Source: Gryganskiella cystojenkinii
Taxonomy: Eukaryota > Mortierellomycota > Mortierellomycetes > Mortierellales > Mortierellaceae
DNA: 21,018 nucleotides
Assembly: GCA_015852425.1 (NCBI GenBank)
Contig: JAAAIG010000686.1
Location: 1 to 21,018 of the forward strand
Reading direction: 5' to 3'
Position numbers and translations under genes: made by a program. Position 1 is the stretch's first letter. Each line of letters opens with the position of its first letter. Positions 9,201-18,100 of this stretch are shown in pieces. Below the pieces are notes generated by a model. The model did not search any database. It was not told where the DNA came from and saw only the letters and a program-made list of their open reading frames with translations.

Positions 9201-12200
9201 ACGCCATGCCACTCACATCCAGCAGAAAGATTGATCGACGAGCTCTCCCTGAACCCGATCGAGATGCCTTTGCCAATCAAGTGTTTGAAGAACCTCAAGG
9301 CGACACAGAGATTGCCCTTGCCGGTATCTGGTCAGATCTGCTCAAGGTTGACCGCATCAGTCGCCACGACAACTTTTTCATGCTCGGTGGTCACTCTCTC
9401 CTAGCGGTCCGTCTCATGAATCGCGTCTTGTCTCTCGGAACGCACTTGCAGCTATCTACTCTCCTTGCTTCGCCCACTTTGGCTGAGCTTGGTCGAGTTC
9501 TTTCTAATCAGGTGTATCAAGAGGAAGTCGCTCCCATTGGAATCATTTCTCGGGATGGCATTCTGTCACTGTCTTTTGCTCAAAAGCGTCTTTGGTTCTT
9601 GGATCAGATGGAGGGACCAAGCGACACATATATCATACCGCTAGCTCTTCGTCTCCAAGGTATTTTGGATGTCGACGCCTGGAAATTATCCTTGGATACC
9701 ATTTTTGCCCGGCACGAAGCCTGGCGTACTATTTTTGTTGAAACCAATGGTCAGCCTCATATCCAATTGCTTCCTGCATCGAGTGGCTTGCCTTGGATCA
9801 TTCATGATCTCCGAGGCGATTTGGATGTCGAAAAGCGTTTAGTTGAGTTGAGCAACGCTGAGGCCAGTATGTCTTTTGATCTGAAGACAGGGCCACTTGC
9901 TCGCTCGCAGTTGATTCAGATTTCGGAAGATCAATACGCTTTCTTGTTGACGCAGCATCATATTGTATCGGATGGTTGGTCCATGGGTCTGTTGATGAAA
10001 GAGCTGACCAAGCTCTACAATGCCTTTTCTGCTGGCCAGTCGAACCCTCTACCACCTTTAACAATCCAGTATCCCGACTTCGCCGCTTGGCAGAGAGACA
10101 GGCTCTCTGGAGATCGCCTCAAAGAGCAAGGCGATTTCTGGAAGAAGGTTCTGGTCGATGCCCCAGTTTGCATTGCACTTCCGACCGACCGTGCTCGCCC
10201 TGCTCAGATCTCTTACGCCGGAGCTCAAGTTCCCATCCGAATGGACACTTCAACAACCAGTGCACTAAAACAGTTAAGTCTCCAATCGGGATCTACGCTT
10301 TTCATGACCATCATGGCAGCATGGAGCGCGGTTCTTGCTCGACTCTCTGGTCAAGATGATATATTGATCGGTTCTCCAAGCGCCAACCGCAACCATCCCG
10401 ATGTGGAGCAGTTGATTGGATTCTTTATCAACACTCTTGTCTACCGCGTGGATCTTTCCGAGAACCCCACAATCTCGGAATTGCTGGACCGGGTGCGTAA
10501 GTGTGCCGTTTCCGTCCAAGCCAATCAGGATTTGCCGTTTGAACAAGTCGTTGAAATTACCCAACCCCCTCGTCACATAGATCACACTCCTCTTTTTCAA
10601 GTCGTGTTTGCATGGCAGAACAATAATCAAGGCGATTGGGATCTACCTGGTTTGACTGTTTCACCCTTGGATAGTGGATACGAGGTTGCCAAGTTTGACC
10701 TCGAGTTGGGTATGTGGGAGTTGAATGACGAGATTGTCGGCAGGTTAACTTACTCTACGGCCCTCTTTGATCGATCGACCATTGAGAGGCATGTTGGATA
10801 CTTGCAGGCCATGCTCAAGGCTATGGTTACCGATGTCACCAAGTCGGTCGCATCAGTAAATGTGCTCTCAGTTGAAGAATCGGCACAATTGATTGGCATT
10901 TGGAATAAGATTCGCAGTTCGGTCACCGACTTCCACTGTTTGCATGAGATGTTTGAGGCTCAAGTAGCCCATTCCCCCGATTCCACTGCCGTTGTACATG
11001 AAGACCAATCTTTGACCTACGGTGAACTAAACGAGGTGTCCAACCGTTTAGCGCACCGCCTCATCGATCTCGGAGTAAAGCCCGACACTGTAGTAGCGCT
11101 GTGTGTAGAACGATCTCTTGCCATTGTGATTGGTATTTTGGCAATCCACAAGGCAGGAGGTTCTTATTTGCCCTTGGATCCCGTGTATGCCAGTTCTCGT
11201 CTGCTTGACATTATCAACGATGCAGGACCCTCAATTGTGATTGCCGATGCCCTTGGCCAAAAGACTCTGGGTGATGAAGCTCTTTCGTCGCTCACTGTGA
11301 TTAATCCGAACGCCGAGTTCGAGACCTCGATCGAGAACCCTCGAGTTACTGATCTGACCTCGAGCCACTTGGCATATGTTATTTACACCTCTGGATCAAC
11401 TGGCAAGCCCAAGGGTGTCATGGTTGAGCATGCTCAAGTGACCCGACTCTTTGAATCGACTAACCACTGGTACGACTTCCGTTCTTCTGATACTTGGATC
11501 ATGACGCACTCCTTCAGTTTCGATTTCTCGGTCTGGGAGATGTGGGGTGCTTTGAGATATGGTGGCAAGCTTGTTGTTCCTGACCTTCAAAGCATTCAGT
11601 CTTCTGAGAATCTGTACAAATTGGTCTGCAGTGAAGGTATGTAATCGTTCTTTAGAGATGTGCCTGTCATCTTTTGGTTTCTCTTTTGGTACTTTTCTGA
11701 CATTCAAGCCATTCTATGGATTCGGCAATAGGTGTTTCCGTTCTGAACCTCACACCTTCCGCCTTCCGCCCACTTATCAAGTATCACGCCGAAGCTCAGG
11801 GAGGCGATCGATTGCGATATGTCATCATGGGAGGAGAATCATTGGAACCCTCTTCGCTTCAGCCTTGGTTTGCCATCCCTCGTGCCCTGCCTCAAGTCGT
11901 CAATATGTATGGCATAACAGAAACGACGGTTTTTGTATCATACAGAGTTATGACAGTGGAGGTACGACTTTGTTAATTTTATTTTCTGTCCTGAAAGTAT
12001 TACTTCTTAGATATTCTGTCTGAACATTTTGCTTGTTTTCCTTACTATAACACCACTGGCTGATGCCCCCTATTGTTTCATTTCTCTTCATAGGATGTGG
12101 TCTTGTCCGTCAGTCCTATCGGCTGTAAAATCCCCGATCTCACTACCTACATTCTCGATTCTCATGGTCGCCCAGTCCCATTGGGAGCTGTGGGTGAGTT

Positions 12201-13761
12201 ATGGATTGGAGGCGCTGGAGTCTCTCGAGGATACTTGAACCGACCAGAGTTGACTGCTGAAAGGTTCCCTCTCGACCCATTCAGCAAGGTTGCAGGCGCC
12301 AAGCTGTACAAGACAGGAGATCTTGCTAGATTCCTCCCAAACGGCGATCTGATCTACCTCGGTCGTAACGATCATCAAGTCAAGATCAGAGGATTCCGTA
12401 TCGAGCTCGGAGAGATTGAGGCTAGGTTGATGGATCATGAGTTGGTTCGTGAGACGTTCGTGCTTGCTCTTGGGTCGGATGCAGACAAGATACTGGTCGC
12501 TTACGTAGTAGCAGATGCCAAGGACAACTTGGCTCAAGCCCTTCGTGACCATCTTGCTCCGCTGTTACCAGACTACATGGTACCTGCTGCCTTTGTCAGA
12601 CTCGATTGCTTCCCTCTTACTCATAATGGAAAACTCGATCGCCGTGCTCTTCCAGAGCCCGAGCGCGATGCCTTTGCCAGCCAAGGGTCTGAGGCTCCAC
12701 TAGGCGAGATCGAAGTGATTTTGGCTTCCATTTGGGCGGAGCTACTCAAGATCGATAAAGTCGGCCGGTTTGACAATTTCTTCATTCTTGGTGGCCACTC
12801 TTTGTTGGCGGTAAAGATGATTGGACAAGTACGTATCCATCTTGGGTTTGAATTGCGGTTGAGCACGCTATTTGATTTACCAACGATTGCCATGCTGGCT
12901 GTCGAATTGTCTGGTACCGTTGCAAATGGACCTCAAGAGAATCTGCTCGGGGTAATAGTACCGCTCAGAATCCATGGAGATCGTACCCCTTTGTTCTGTA
13001 TGCACCCAGTTCAGGGTCTGTCCTGGTGCTACACAGGTCTATTAGACCATGTACCGAAAGATCAGCCGATCTATGGTGTTCAAGCTCGAGGCCTCGACGG
13101 AGTCGAACCTATGGAAGAGTCAATCGACTCCATGGCGACAGATTATATTGGCGAGATTCGTAAAGTTCAGCCTCAAGGTCCATATCAGTTGCTTGGTTGG
13201 TCTTTGGGCGGAATTGTAGCTCATGCGATGGCGGCAAAGTTGGAGGAGATGGGACAAAAGGTAGATTTGTTGGTAATGCTGGATTCAAGCCCTGATCCGG
13301 TAAGGGACGAAGAATGGTCGGATGAGAAGAACGAAGAAAGAAACCTCCCAGTGAAAGCACATTACGAAAATGGTCCGGATCAGTATTTGGCCAAGGCGGA
13401 GGAGTGGGGTCTTACAGCGGAACAGAATGAGGCCATACGGCAGCAGTGGGTGCCAATCAGGAAGAACAACATGCGTCTTGCCAAGCAGTATTCGGCGGCT
13501 ATGAGTTATTCGGGTGACTTGCTCTTCTTTTTGGCAACAGTTCCAATGCTCGAGGGCATGTCCATTGTTAACTCTCAACAGTGGAAACCATTTGTGAAGG
13601 GAACGATTGAAGTGCACGAAATTGAGTGTAATCATTATGAAATGGATCTAACAGCATCCATGGCAGTCGTTGGACGAACATTGGCCCTCAAGCTCGAAGA
13701 ACTTTATCAAAGACGGAAATTGGGGCAATTAGATAAGAACAATAGAGTGCCCGTGGCTTAA
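6236..13761 (+). CDS. Bimodular nonribosomal peptide synthetase, C(dual E/C)-A-T-C-A-T-TE
   Basis: Joining exons 6236-11636, 11732-11961 and 12094-13761 gives about 2432 residues. The first in-frame ATG (6236) is the start used here; the frame is open a little further upstream. C1: a SPLQEG motif near residue 75, then HHIIATKGD at 86-94, which fits the HH[I/L]xxxxGD signature of dual epimerisation/condensation domains; the core motif is HHLIIDQ at 205-211. A1: YTSGSSGKPKG at 666-676, D712 in the A4 core, YGPTE at 804-808. T1: LGGHSLL with S1054 for phosphopantetheine. C2: HHIVSDG at 1241-1247, LCL-like. A2: YTSGSTGKPKG from 1717, D1763 in the A4 core. T2: S2113. TE: GWSLGG with S2247 as nucleophile, D2274 and H2391 as probable partners. 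Predicted action: accept an upstream chain, epimerise its last residue, add the A1 residue then a Thr-like residue, and release the product. Dual E/C domains are a bacterial trait, known in fungi from the Mortierella cyclopeptide synthetases. All catalytic motifs are intact. The main oddity is the absence of any module before C1. Confidence 0.93.
11637..11731 (+). other. Intron 1 of the NRPS gene (95 nt)
   Basis: The donor is GAAG|GTATGTAATC and the acceptor GGCAATAG|GTGTTTCC. The unspliced frame stops at 11642. Splicing rebuilds a GGT codon and joins CSEG to VSVLNLTPSAF, exactly the residues expected between the A4 and A5 cores of an adenylation domain. The junction is therefore supported by protein-family continuity. 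Confidence 0.9.
11962..12093 (+). other. Intron 2 of the NRPS gene (132 nt)
   Basis: The donor is GTGGAG|GTACGACTTTG and the acceptor TTTCTCTTCATAG|GATGTGG. It is a phase-0 intron. Splicing joins YRVMTVE to DVVLSVSPIG, restoring the region just after the A5 core (YGITETT) of the second adenylation domain. The intron is T-rich with a long pyrimidine tract before the acceptor. Confidence 0.9.
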
Positions 13762-13769
13762 GCCACGGG
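13750..13769. repeat. Perfect 20-bp palindrome centred on the NRPS stop codon
   Basis: CCCGTGGCTT is followed directly by its reverse complement AAGCCACGGG. The TAA stop (13759-13761) lies at the centre, so the last three codons of the synthetase and the first bases of the 3' UTR form a self-complementary sequence. It could form an RNA hairpin (with a few central bases unpaired), be a target-site scar, or be chance. Confidence 0.85.
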
Positions 13770-13873
13770 AGAACCTTAAAGGGAGACAGTTTAAACAATC
13801 TTGATGAGCAGTTGTCTCTACTCCTTTATTTTATGTTTTCACTATTAATACCCTTGAAAACAATACTTTTCGC

Positions 13874-14481
13874 TTATTTTTCCTCTATTTCTTGAATGGG
13901 GCCAGAACCGATTAGGACTTTGAGTCGAGCAGAATCAGTGCACTTGACAATGCAACGTACAGTGTCCATGACTAAAAACTGGCTCAGGGAGGTAGATGCC
14001 AAAAGAGCGGAGTGTTTGGCCCTGAGACTTGTTAATGGATATGGCGGACGCTGGTTGGATGGGAAATTGGCAACGCTTAAAGATGATGGGACAGGTTGCG
14101 TCATCATTAGCGGTGAGAGAGATCTTTGGAATAAAAAAGTTCCTGCCAGCATGGGCACCAACAATGATATCTGCGCTGATATGGCGGTCAAAAAGGCCTC
14201 GAACGATTAGCCTGGTTACATTGCATCGTCCCTTTTTGAGGTCCAGGTTGCGGATTAACATGATAGACTGACCAATCTTTAGTTTGAGATGAAAGAGGGG
14301 AGACCAGGCGGATTAAGAGAGTTATGTGCTCGAGTTAAAACCCCTCGGCCTCTTCATCGATGAGACTGTCTTGAGCAAGGTAGATTCTCGGAGGAGGTCC
14401 ATGGAGGATCTGTGTGACAAGGTCGTTGATTTTGTCCACAAGTTCGTTCAATGGGGACAAAATTACCCGATCTCTCAAGAA
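13874..14481 (-). pseudogene. Helitron/PIF1-like helicase, C-terminal fragment, broken
   Basis: The minus strand reads FLRDRVILSPLNELVDKIND from 14481, then PPPRIYLAQDSLIDEEAEGF and a stop. After frame changes it gives LNPPGLPSF and MLIRNLDLKKGRCNVTRL. This leads into IIFKRCQFPIQPASAISINK and SQGQTL with IYLPEPVFSHG, the C-terminal helicase motifs of Helitron/PIF1-type DNA helicases. A last shift gives LKVLIGSGPIQEIEEK and a stop at 13874. Only about the last 200 residues are present, so the Rep and N-terminal helicase parts are missing. At least three frame changes show it is dead. It lies tail-to-tail with the NRPS gene, about 110 bp from its stop, and may mark a past Helitron insertion or capture. 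Confidence 0.8.
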
Positions 14482-14544
14482 GTTGGGTTGTCATGAACAT
14501 TCCAGAGACGACTCCATTTTATTTTAATTAACGTTATTTTTTCT

Positions 14545-15174
14545 CTAGAAGCTGTGTTGAAAATCTACCTTTTCAAGAACAAAGGCTATCTTATCTTCTT
14601 TGGTTAGCCTATTGGCTGCGATGACCTCCTCCTTAGTACATTTTCTATAGAAAGCTATTCTTTTGTCTGCATCTCTGAACGACATAAACTTGCATTCATT
14701 GCCTTGCTTGTACATCCATTCAGTTCCAGGGTTACTGAAGACGAGTTCCGGATTATTATCACCAGTACTGTCAACATGAGGAGGGCTGCGATCCGAATTA
14801 TTTTGGTCAGAACCGTCAACCTTGGGAGGGGGGCTGTGGTGGTTGACATTCATCGTGGCTCCAGTTATTGGCAGATTTGGTCTCTCGTTCAAGCAGAATT
14901 CAAAGTCACCGATTGTAGCCCTCAAAAATGTTGTGCATGTGCCACCAGCGTAAGCGAGAAGTTGTTCGTTATCTTGAAGTTGATCAGGTGACTGGACACT
15001 TGTGTGTGGTTCCGACGGTACTGCACAGGCTCCAGCAGCTTGCGCAACAGCTTCAAAGGCACCTTGGCAATCCTCCTCGTGAGTGAACTGAAATTGAAAG
15101 ACCTGGCAGCTTGCTATGCCGACTGAGATAAGCAGAGTTAAGAAGTGCAATAAGTGCTTGAGAAACTGGGCCAG
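14545..15174 (-). CDS. Small secreted cysteine-containing protein; start codon is not ATG
   Basis: An open frame of about 209 residues runs from a CTG at 15174 to TAG at 14545. Its N-terminus (reading AQFLKHLLHFLTLLISVG then IASCQ) is a textbook signal peptide with a basic n-region and a long hydrophobic core. The predicted mature part has six cysteines, an even number suited to three disulfides. Four lie before a Pro/Asn/Asp-rich, low-complexity middle (NVNHHSPPPKVDGS and SDRSPPHVD) and two lie near the C-terminus. There is no ATG in frame between the upstream stop and the signal peptide, and none in any minus-strand frame across about 15152-15260. Either the original ATG mutated to CTG, or translation begins at CTG or TTG, or a remote exon supplies the start. 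No known domain is recognised. The intact frame argues for recent or continuing function. Confidence 0.55.
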   Translation of the reverse strand: MAQFLKHLLHFLTLLISVGIASCQVFQFQFTHEEDCQGAFEAVAQAAGACAVPSEPHTSVQSPDQLQDNEQLLAYAGGTCTTFLRATIGDFEFCLNERPNLPITGATMNVNHHSPPPKVDGSDQNNSDRSPPHVDSTGDNNPELVFSNPGTEWMYKQGNECKFMSFRDADKRIAFYRKCTKEEVIAANRLTKEDKIAFVLEKVDFQHSF

Positions 15175-15264
15175 TGATGTGTTATTCGTTTGAAAGTATC
15201 AGGTTCAGGGAAGGCTGAGCAAGGGAAGTGGTTGTAGACAGGGAACTATGAGGACAGAGGGGGG

Positions 15265-15272
15265 TATTTATA
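15265..15272 (-). promoter_or_regulatory. TATA-box-like element
   Basis: TATAAATA is read on the minus strand about 90 bp upstream of the CTG at 15174 and at a reasonable promoter distance from the secreted-protein frame. A C-rich/T-rich leader follows. It supports the idea that the frame is or was transcribed from here. Confidence 0.5.
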
Positions 15273-15672
15273 TGGAATTAATCTAGAGCTCAGCAGGTAG
15301 AGGCCAAGAAAGTCACAACCCAATAATGTTTTGATCAATTGAATTGAATTTGAGTAGCTGCCTCCCTGGAGTTAGTTTGTCGAACATGCTTGGGTCGTGC
15401 AACGCCCTAGCCGAATTAATCGAATTCAACTCTGTGAAAATCTTTGGGTCAAGACTTTATGTCTTGGCCTCTAGATACTGCGGCAGGTTTTACAGAGCCG
15501 TCCTCATCGGCATTTGTTTATTTGTTTGGATGTACTTTTTCCAGCCAATCCCTTTTCAAGAATTCTCTTTCTTTTCAGCTTTCTGTAGAACTTTTATCAA
15601 CAAATCTGCACGAAATCCTTGTGATCCGCTAACTGAATGACTTCCATGCTTGGTCCCAAAAGTTGCAAATGT
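15273..15672. other. Intergenic, no gene recognised
   Basis: Overlapping plus-strand frames at 15344-15640 and 15444-15632 lack any motif and have skewed composition. The frame at 15344 also begins with a non-ATG codon. I see only short A/T-rich stretches (GAATTGAATTTGAG near 15341) and nothing I can annotate as a gene. Confidence 0.4.
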
Positions 15673-15829
15673 GGAAGTGTGTATTTGTCGTCCGGTCCGA
15701 CAGCCCTTGTTTGCCGTCCGCTTTGCTTATTGTCGTCCGATTCAAAGGGATTTTTCAGTGCCCAAACTGGAGGACAAATAAGCAAAACGGACGACAAATA
15801 AGCGAATCGGACGACAAATAGCCACTTCC
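15673..15829. mobile_element. Foldback / MITE-like element with internally repeated arms
   Basis: The left end (15673 on) reads GGAAGTGTGTATTTGTCGTC. The reverse complement of the right end (15829 back to 15773) reads GGAAGTGGCTATTTGTCGTC. Both arms are built from a roughly 16-19-nt unit, GCTTATTTGTCGTCCG plus a few bases, present about three times per arm with small changes (left near 15682, 15708 and 15725; right near 15773, 15788 and 15806). About 35 bases separate the arms. There is no ORF inside. This is the structure of a non-autonomous foldback element or MITE. I could not identify a target-site duplication with confidence. Confidence 0.7.
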
Positions 15830-15909
15830 GGATGAGGACGGCTCAGGAGTTTGATTACAGTGCAGCACTGCATACAGCATCACACGATATTGGTCACACA
15901 AAAAAAAGT

Positions 15910-16008
15910 CAAGGGAACGTGGGAAATTTCAAGCGAACAAAGAAATTTCAAGGGGACAGGGGAAATTTCAAGGGGACAAGGGAAATTTCAAGGGAACAAG
16001 GGAGATGT
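15910..16008 (+). repeat. Minisatellite, about five copies of a 20-nt unit
   Basis: The unit CAAGGGGACAAGGGAAATTT is repeated head-to-tail at 15910-15929, 15930-15948 (19 nt), 15949-15968, 15969-15988 and 15989-16008. The middle copies are most alike; the outer copies have diverged. It lies about 80 bp right of the foldback element. Confidence 0.9.
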
Positions 16009-16724
16009 CATGGATGTTGACGCAAGACACTGCTTCGCCCAAGTTCAGTACTGTACTCAGCCTCCTCTTAAATTACAATACCGCGCCTTTTCTTTACCTA
16101 CCATGCCTCTTCTTTAACTATTAATACCTGTTAGAGAAGCAACACTGTATAATACTTCGGGACTAGAGAAATAATATACAAAGAAATGAAATATGCTCAA
16201 GGATGCCTTACTGACTCTGACAACAAGTTCTATGCTATATCTTGGATCCATAAACTAGATATGAGTCTGAAATAAGACGAATAGGTCGTCCAATCAAGGA
16301 CTTCACCGCGCCTGGCATGCTTTGCTGGCATAATCCACGCCGTGGAGATTAAATTCGTAAGTTCGCAACATGTAATACTTGGATAACTGCGATACAGCGA
16401 GCTCCTTCTTGGACTTAGAAAAGGCAATAAGCTCAGCGACATATACATCCAGCTCTTATTCATATCAATTCATGTTAGCCTATTTTGCAACCAAACACAT
16501 TTGAATCTTTTTCACGGGTTAGAATAACGACGAGTTACCGTCACATCCAGACCTCGGACGTAAGAGCCTTCGGGGAAAAATCAAAGAGTATTCCTCAAAC
16601 GCAGATTGTTTGACAGCGACGGCCCGGTCCTGGGTTCTTGTTAATTTGACGGAGATGATCATGGCTGTTTTTAACGATTAGATTGGACTCTACTGCTCTA
16701 CACTTTCACTGGGACATAGAGACA
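16009..16724. other. Intergenic with a short minus-strand coding-like relic
   Basis: On the minus strand, from about 16465 to 16240, the frames give LDVYVAELIAFSKSKKELAV, then QLSKYYMLRTYEFNLHGVDY and, after a 2-nt frame change near 16310, KSLIGRPIRLISDSYLVYGS before a stop. This looks like a fragment of a once-coding sequence, but I cannot name its family. The rest of the interval shows no gene. Confidence 0.3.
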
Positions 16725-17130
16725 CTAACCCCCAGGGTTCTCAGCGTCTGGCTTGGGTGGTCGAATCTCTTTCAGTGCAGCTTGAACGGCAGGGCTGATT
16801 CCTTTGTGCTCTTTGGTGATGTTCGCACTCCAGGGTTCCGAGAAGTGTAAAGGTATCTGCTACAAAGGAATCAATGCTCCTGCTCCTTGTGTTGGCTCAA
16901 AGCATGCTCGCCATCGTAGTCTACTCTGTCCTCGCAGATTCTGAAAATCACAAGTCCAAGGTGATCCGTATCCTCGTGATAGCGTAGATCCCGGAAAGTG
17001 TGAAAAGATTCATGGCAGCCTTTATGATAGCGAGGATATGGCTGATTTTCATACAGAAGGAACGGATATAATTCTTGAGAGTGGAGTCGTATGCGAAGGT
17101 CTTGGAGCAACCCTGATAGGTACACGGGAT
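16725..17130 (-). pseudogene. C2H2 zinc-finger protein relic
   Basis: The minus strand reads CTYQGCSKTFAYDSTLKN from about 17124, the first half of a C2H2 finger. The first zinc-binding histidine is replaced by tyrosine (YIRSFC). One frame over, YHKGCHESFHTFRDLRYHED followed by TDH is a second finger keeping H-x4-H but with the first cysteine apparently replaced by arginine. A third piece ends SQHKEQEH. After another discontinuity the frame gives ITKEHKGISPAVQAALKEIR then PPKPDAENPGG and TAG at 16725. A small intron might explain one of the breaks. The loss of zinc ligands and the frame changes point to a degenerate gene. The ancestor was probably a nucleic-acid-binding regulator. Confidence 0.5.
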
Positions 17131-17511
17131 TGTCTATTCCTTAGGCCTTGGTTTTTTCTTCACTTGAGGGGGCGAGTGCTGATATGGATGCTCGGGTTAT
17201 TTTGGCTCTCGTTTATTCAGTATGGCCCTTGGCACGGGTTAAGTGGCCAACAGGGTATGGAGACAGAGAAGGAGACAAGGGATGGAAGCAAGAATACCGA
17301 AGGAAGGAATATTGGATGGAAAAGAGGATGGGGATAGGGAATGGATGGTGTCAACGAAGGAAAGAAAAGAGAAAAGTAATTCGAGTCACAATCCCAAGTC
17401 TATCATATCATGGTCACTCACATATATTTCGTCGGCTAATTATGTCGATTGGCCCTTTTGTTCATCATCGACCTACTGTCAAGATCAACGCGCCTTTTTG
17501 CCTTGAACGCG
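17131..17511. other. Intergenic, no gene recognised
   Basis: The overlapping plus-strand frames here are rich in K, R, E and G because of a purine-rich stretch at about 17255-17385 (GGAGACAAGGGATGGAAG-like). They carry no domain motif. I see no promoter, RNA gene or gene. Confidence 0.4.
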
Positions 17512-17568
17512 CCTCCTCACTACACTGTCCTCCTCACTACACTGTCCTCCTCACTACACTGTCCTCCT
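17512..17568 (+). repeat. Three perfect copies of a 17-nt repeat
   Basis: CCTCCTCACTACACTGT occurs at 17512-17528, 17529-17545 and 17546-17562 without a mismatch, followed by a partial copy (CCTCCTC). Perfect identity suggests recent expansion by slippage. Confidence 0.95.
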
Positions 17569-18100
17569 CTTGATCGGGAACGTGGCTTTTGGTTCCTTTT
17601 CCTCCGCTCCCTCGACCCAACAACAGACATAGCGATGGCCCCTCTCCCTTCCTGTACGCGTTGTCATCATGGCACTCCCTCTTTATTCTTCGTTTTATTC
17701 TCGTTGATAATCTCATTTCCTGTTCATTATTCTCTTTGCAATCTATTTCCACGTTTATTTCTTCCAACTTGTCAGTTTTTCTCCTTCCTTTTACAGTCTT
17801 TTCAGTCTACTATCCACAGCTATACACTAAAGTGTGCCATCTACCAGTTCATCGCTCCACCTTCCCCTGTCCGTTGCCCGTCTGTGAAACGTATCCCCCT
17901 GACTGACTGTCATGAAATCTTTTACTCTAACAAAGAAAAGTCATATCCAATGTATGGGCAAGACATCGTTCCTGCGTGGAATGCGAGCTGCTTCTTCTTC
18001 TGAGGTTTGTGGTTTGGTGGTTGTTGGTCGGAATGAATTCCAGCTATGTCAGAGCATCTGGATTGAAGGAGCGGTTTTGATTTAAACGGTCCAATGAAAT
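17569..18100 (+). other. Pyrimidine-rich non-coding stretch
   Basis: From about 17585 to 17830 the plus strand is strongly C/T-rich with many TTTC and CTCC tracts. This resembles a fungal promoter or leader, or a relic of one. A short patch at about 17850-17905 (frame reading STFPCPLPVCETYPPD) hints at a zinc-finger start but stops at once. No gene is supported. Confidence 0.3.

Noticed and set aside
13896..14210. 104-codon plus-strand ORF with ATG
   Set aside because: It is the shadow of the helicase relic; the minus strand carries recognisable Helitron/PIF1 motifs such as SINKSQGQTL.
15344..15640. 98-codon plus-strand ORF with hydrophobic stretch
   Set aside because: It lacks an ATG at its start, shows no motif and overlaps another equally open frame.
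15673..16008. CRISPR-like array
   Set aside because: The repeats are inverted in one part and contiguous without spacers in the other, and the setting is eukaryotic.
17840..17910. Start of another C2H2 zinc-finger gene (FPCPLPVCETYP)
   Set aside because: The frame stops at once and no downstream His pair follows in any frame; probably coincidence.
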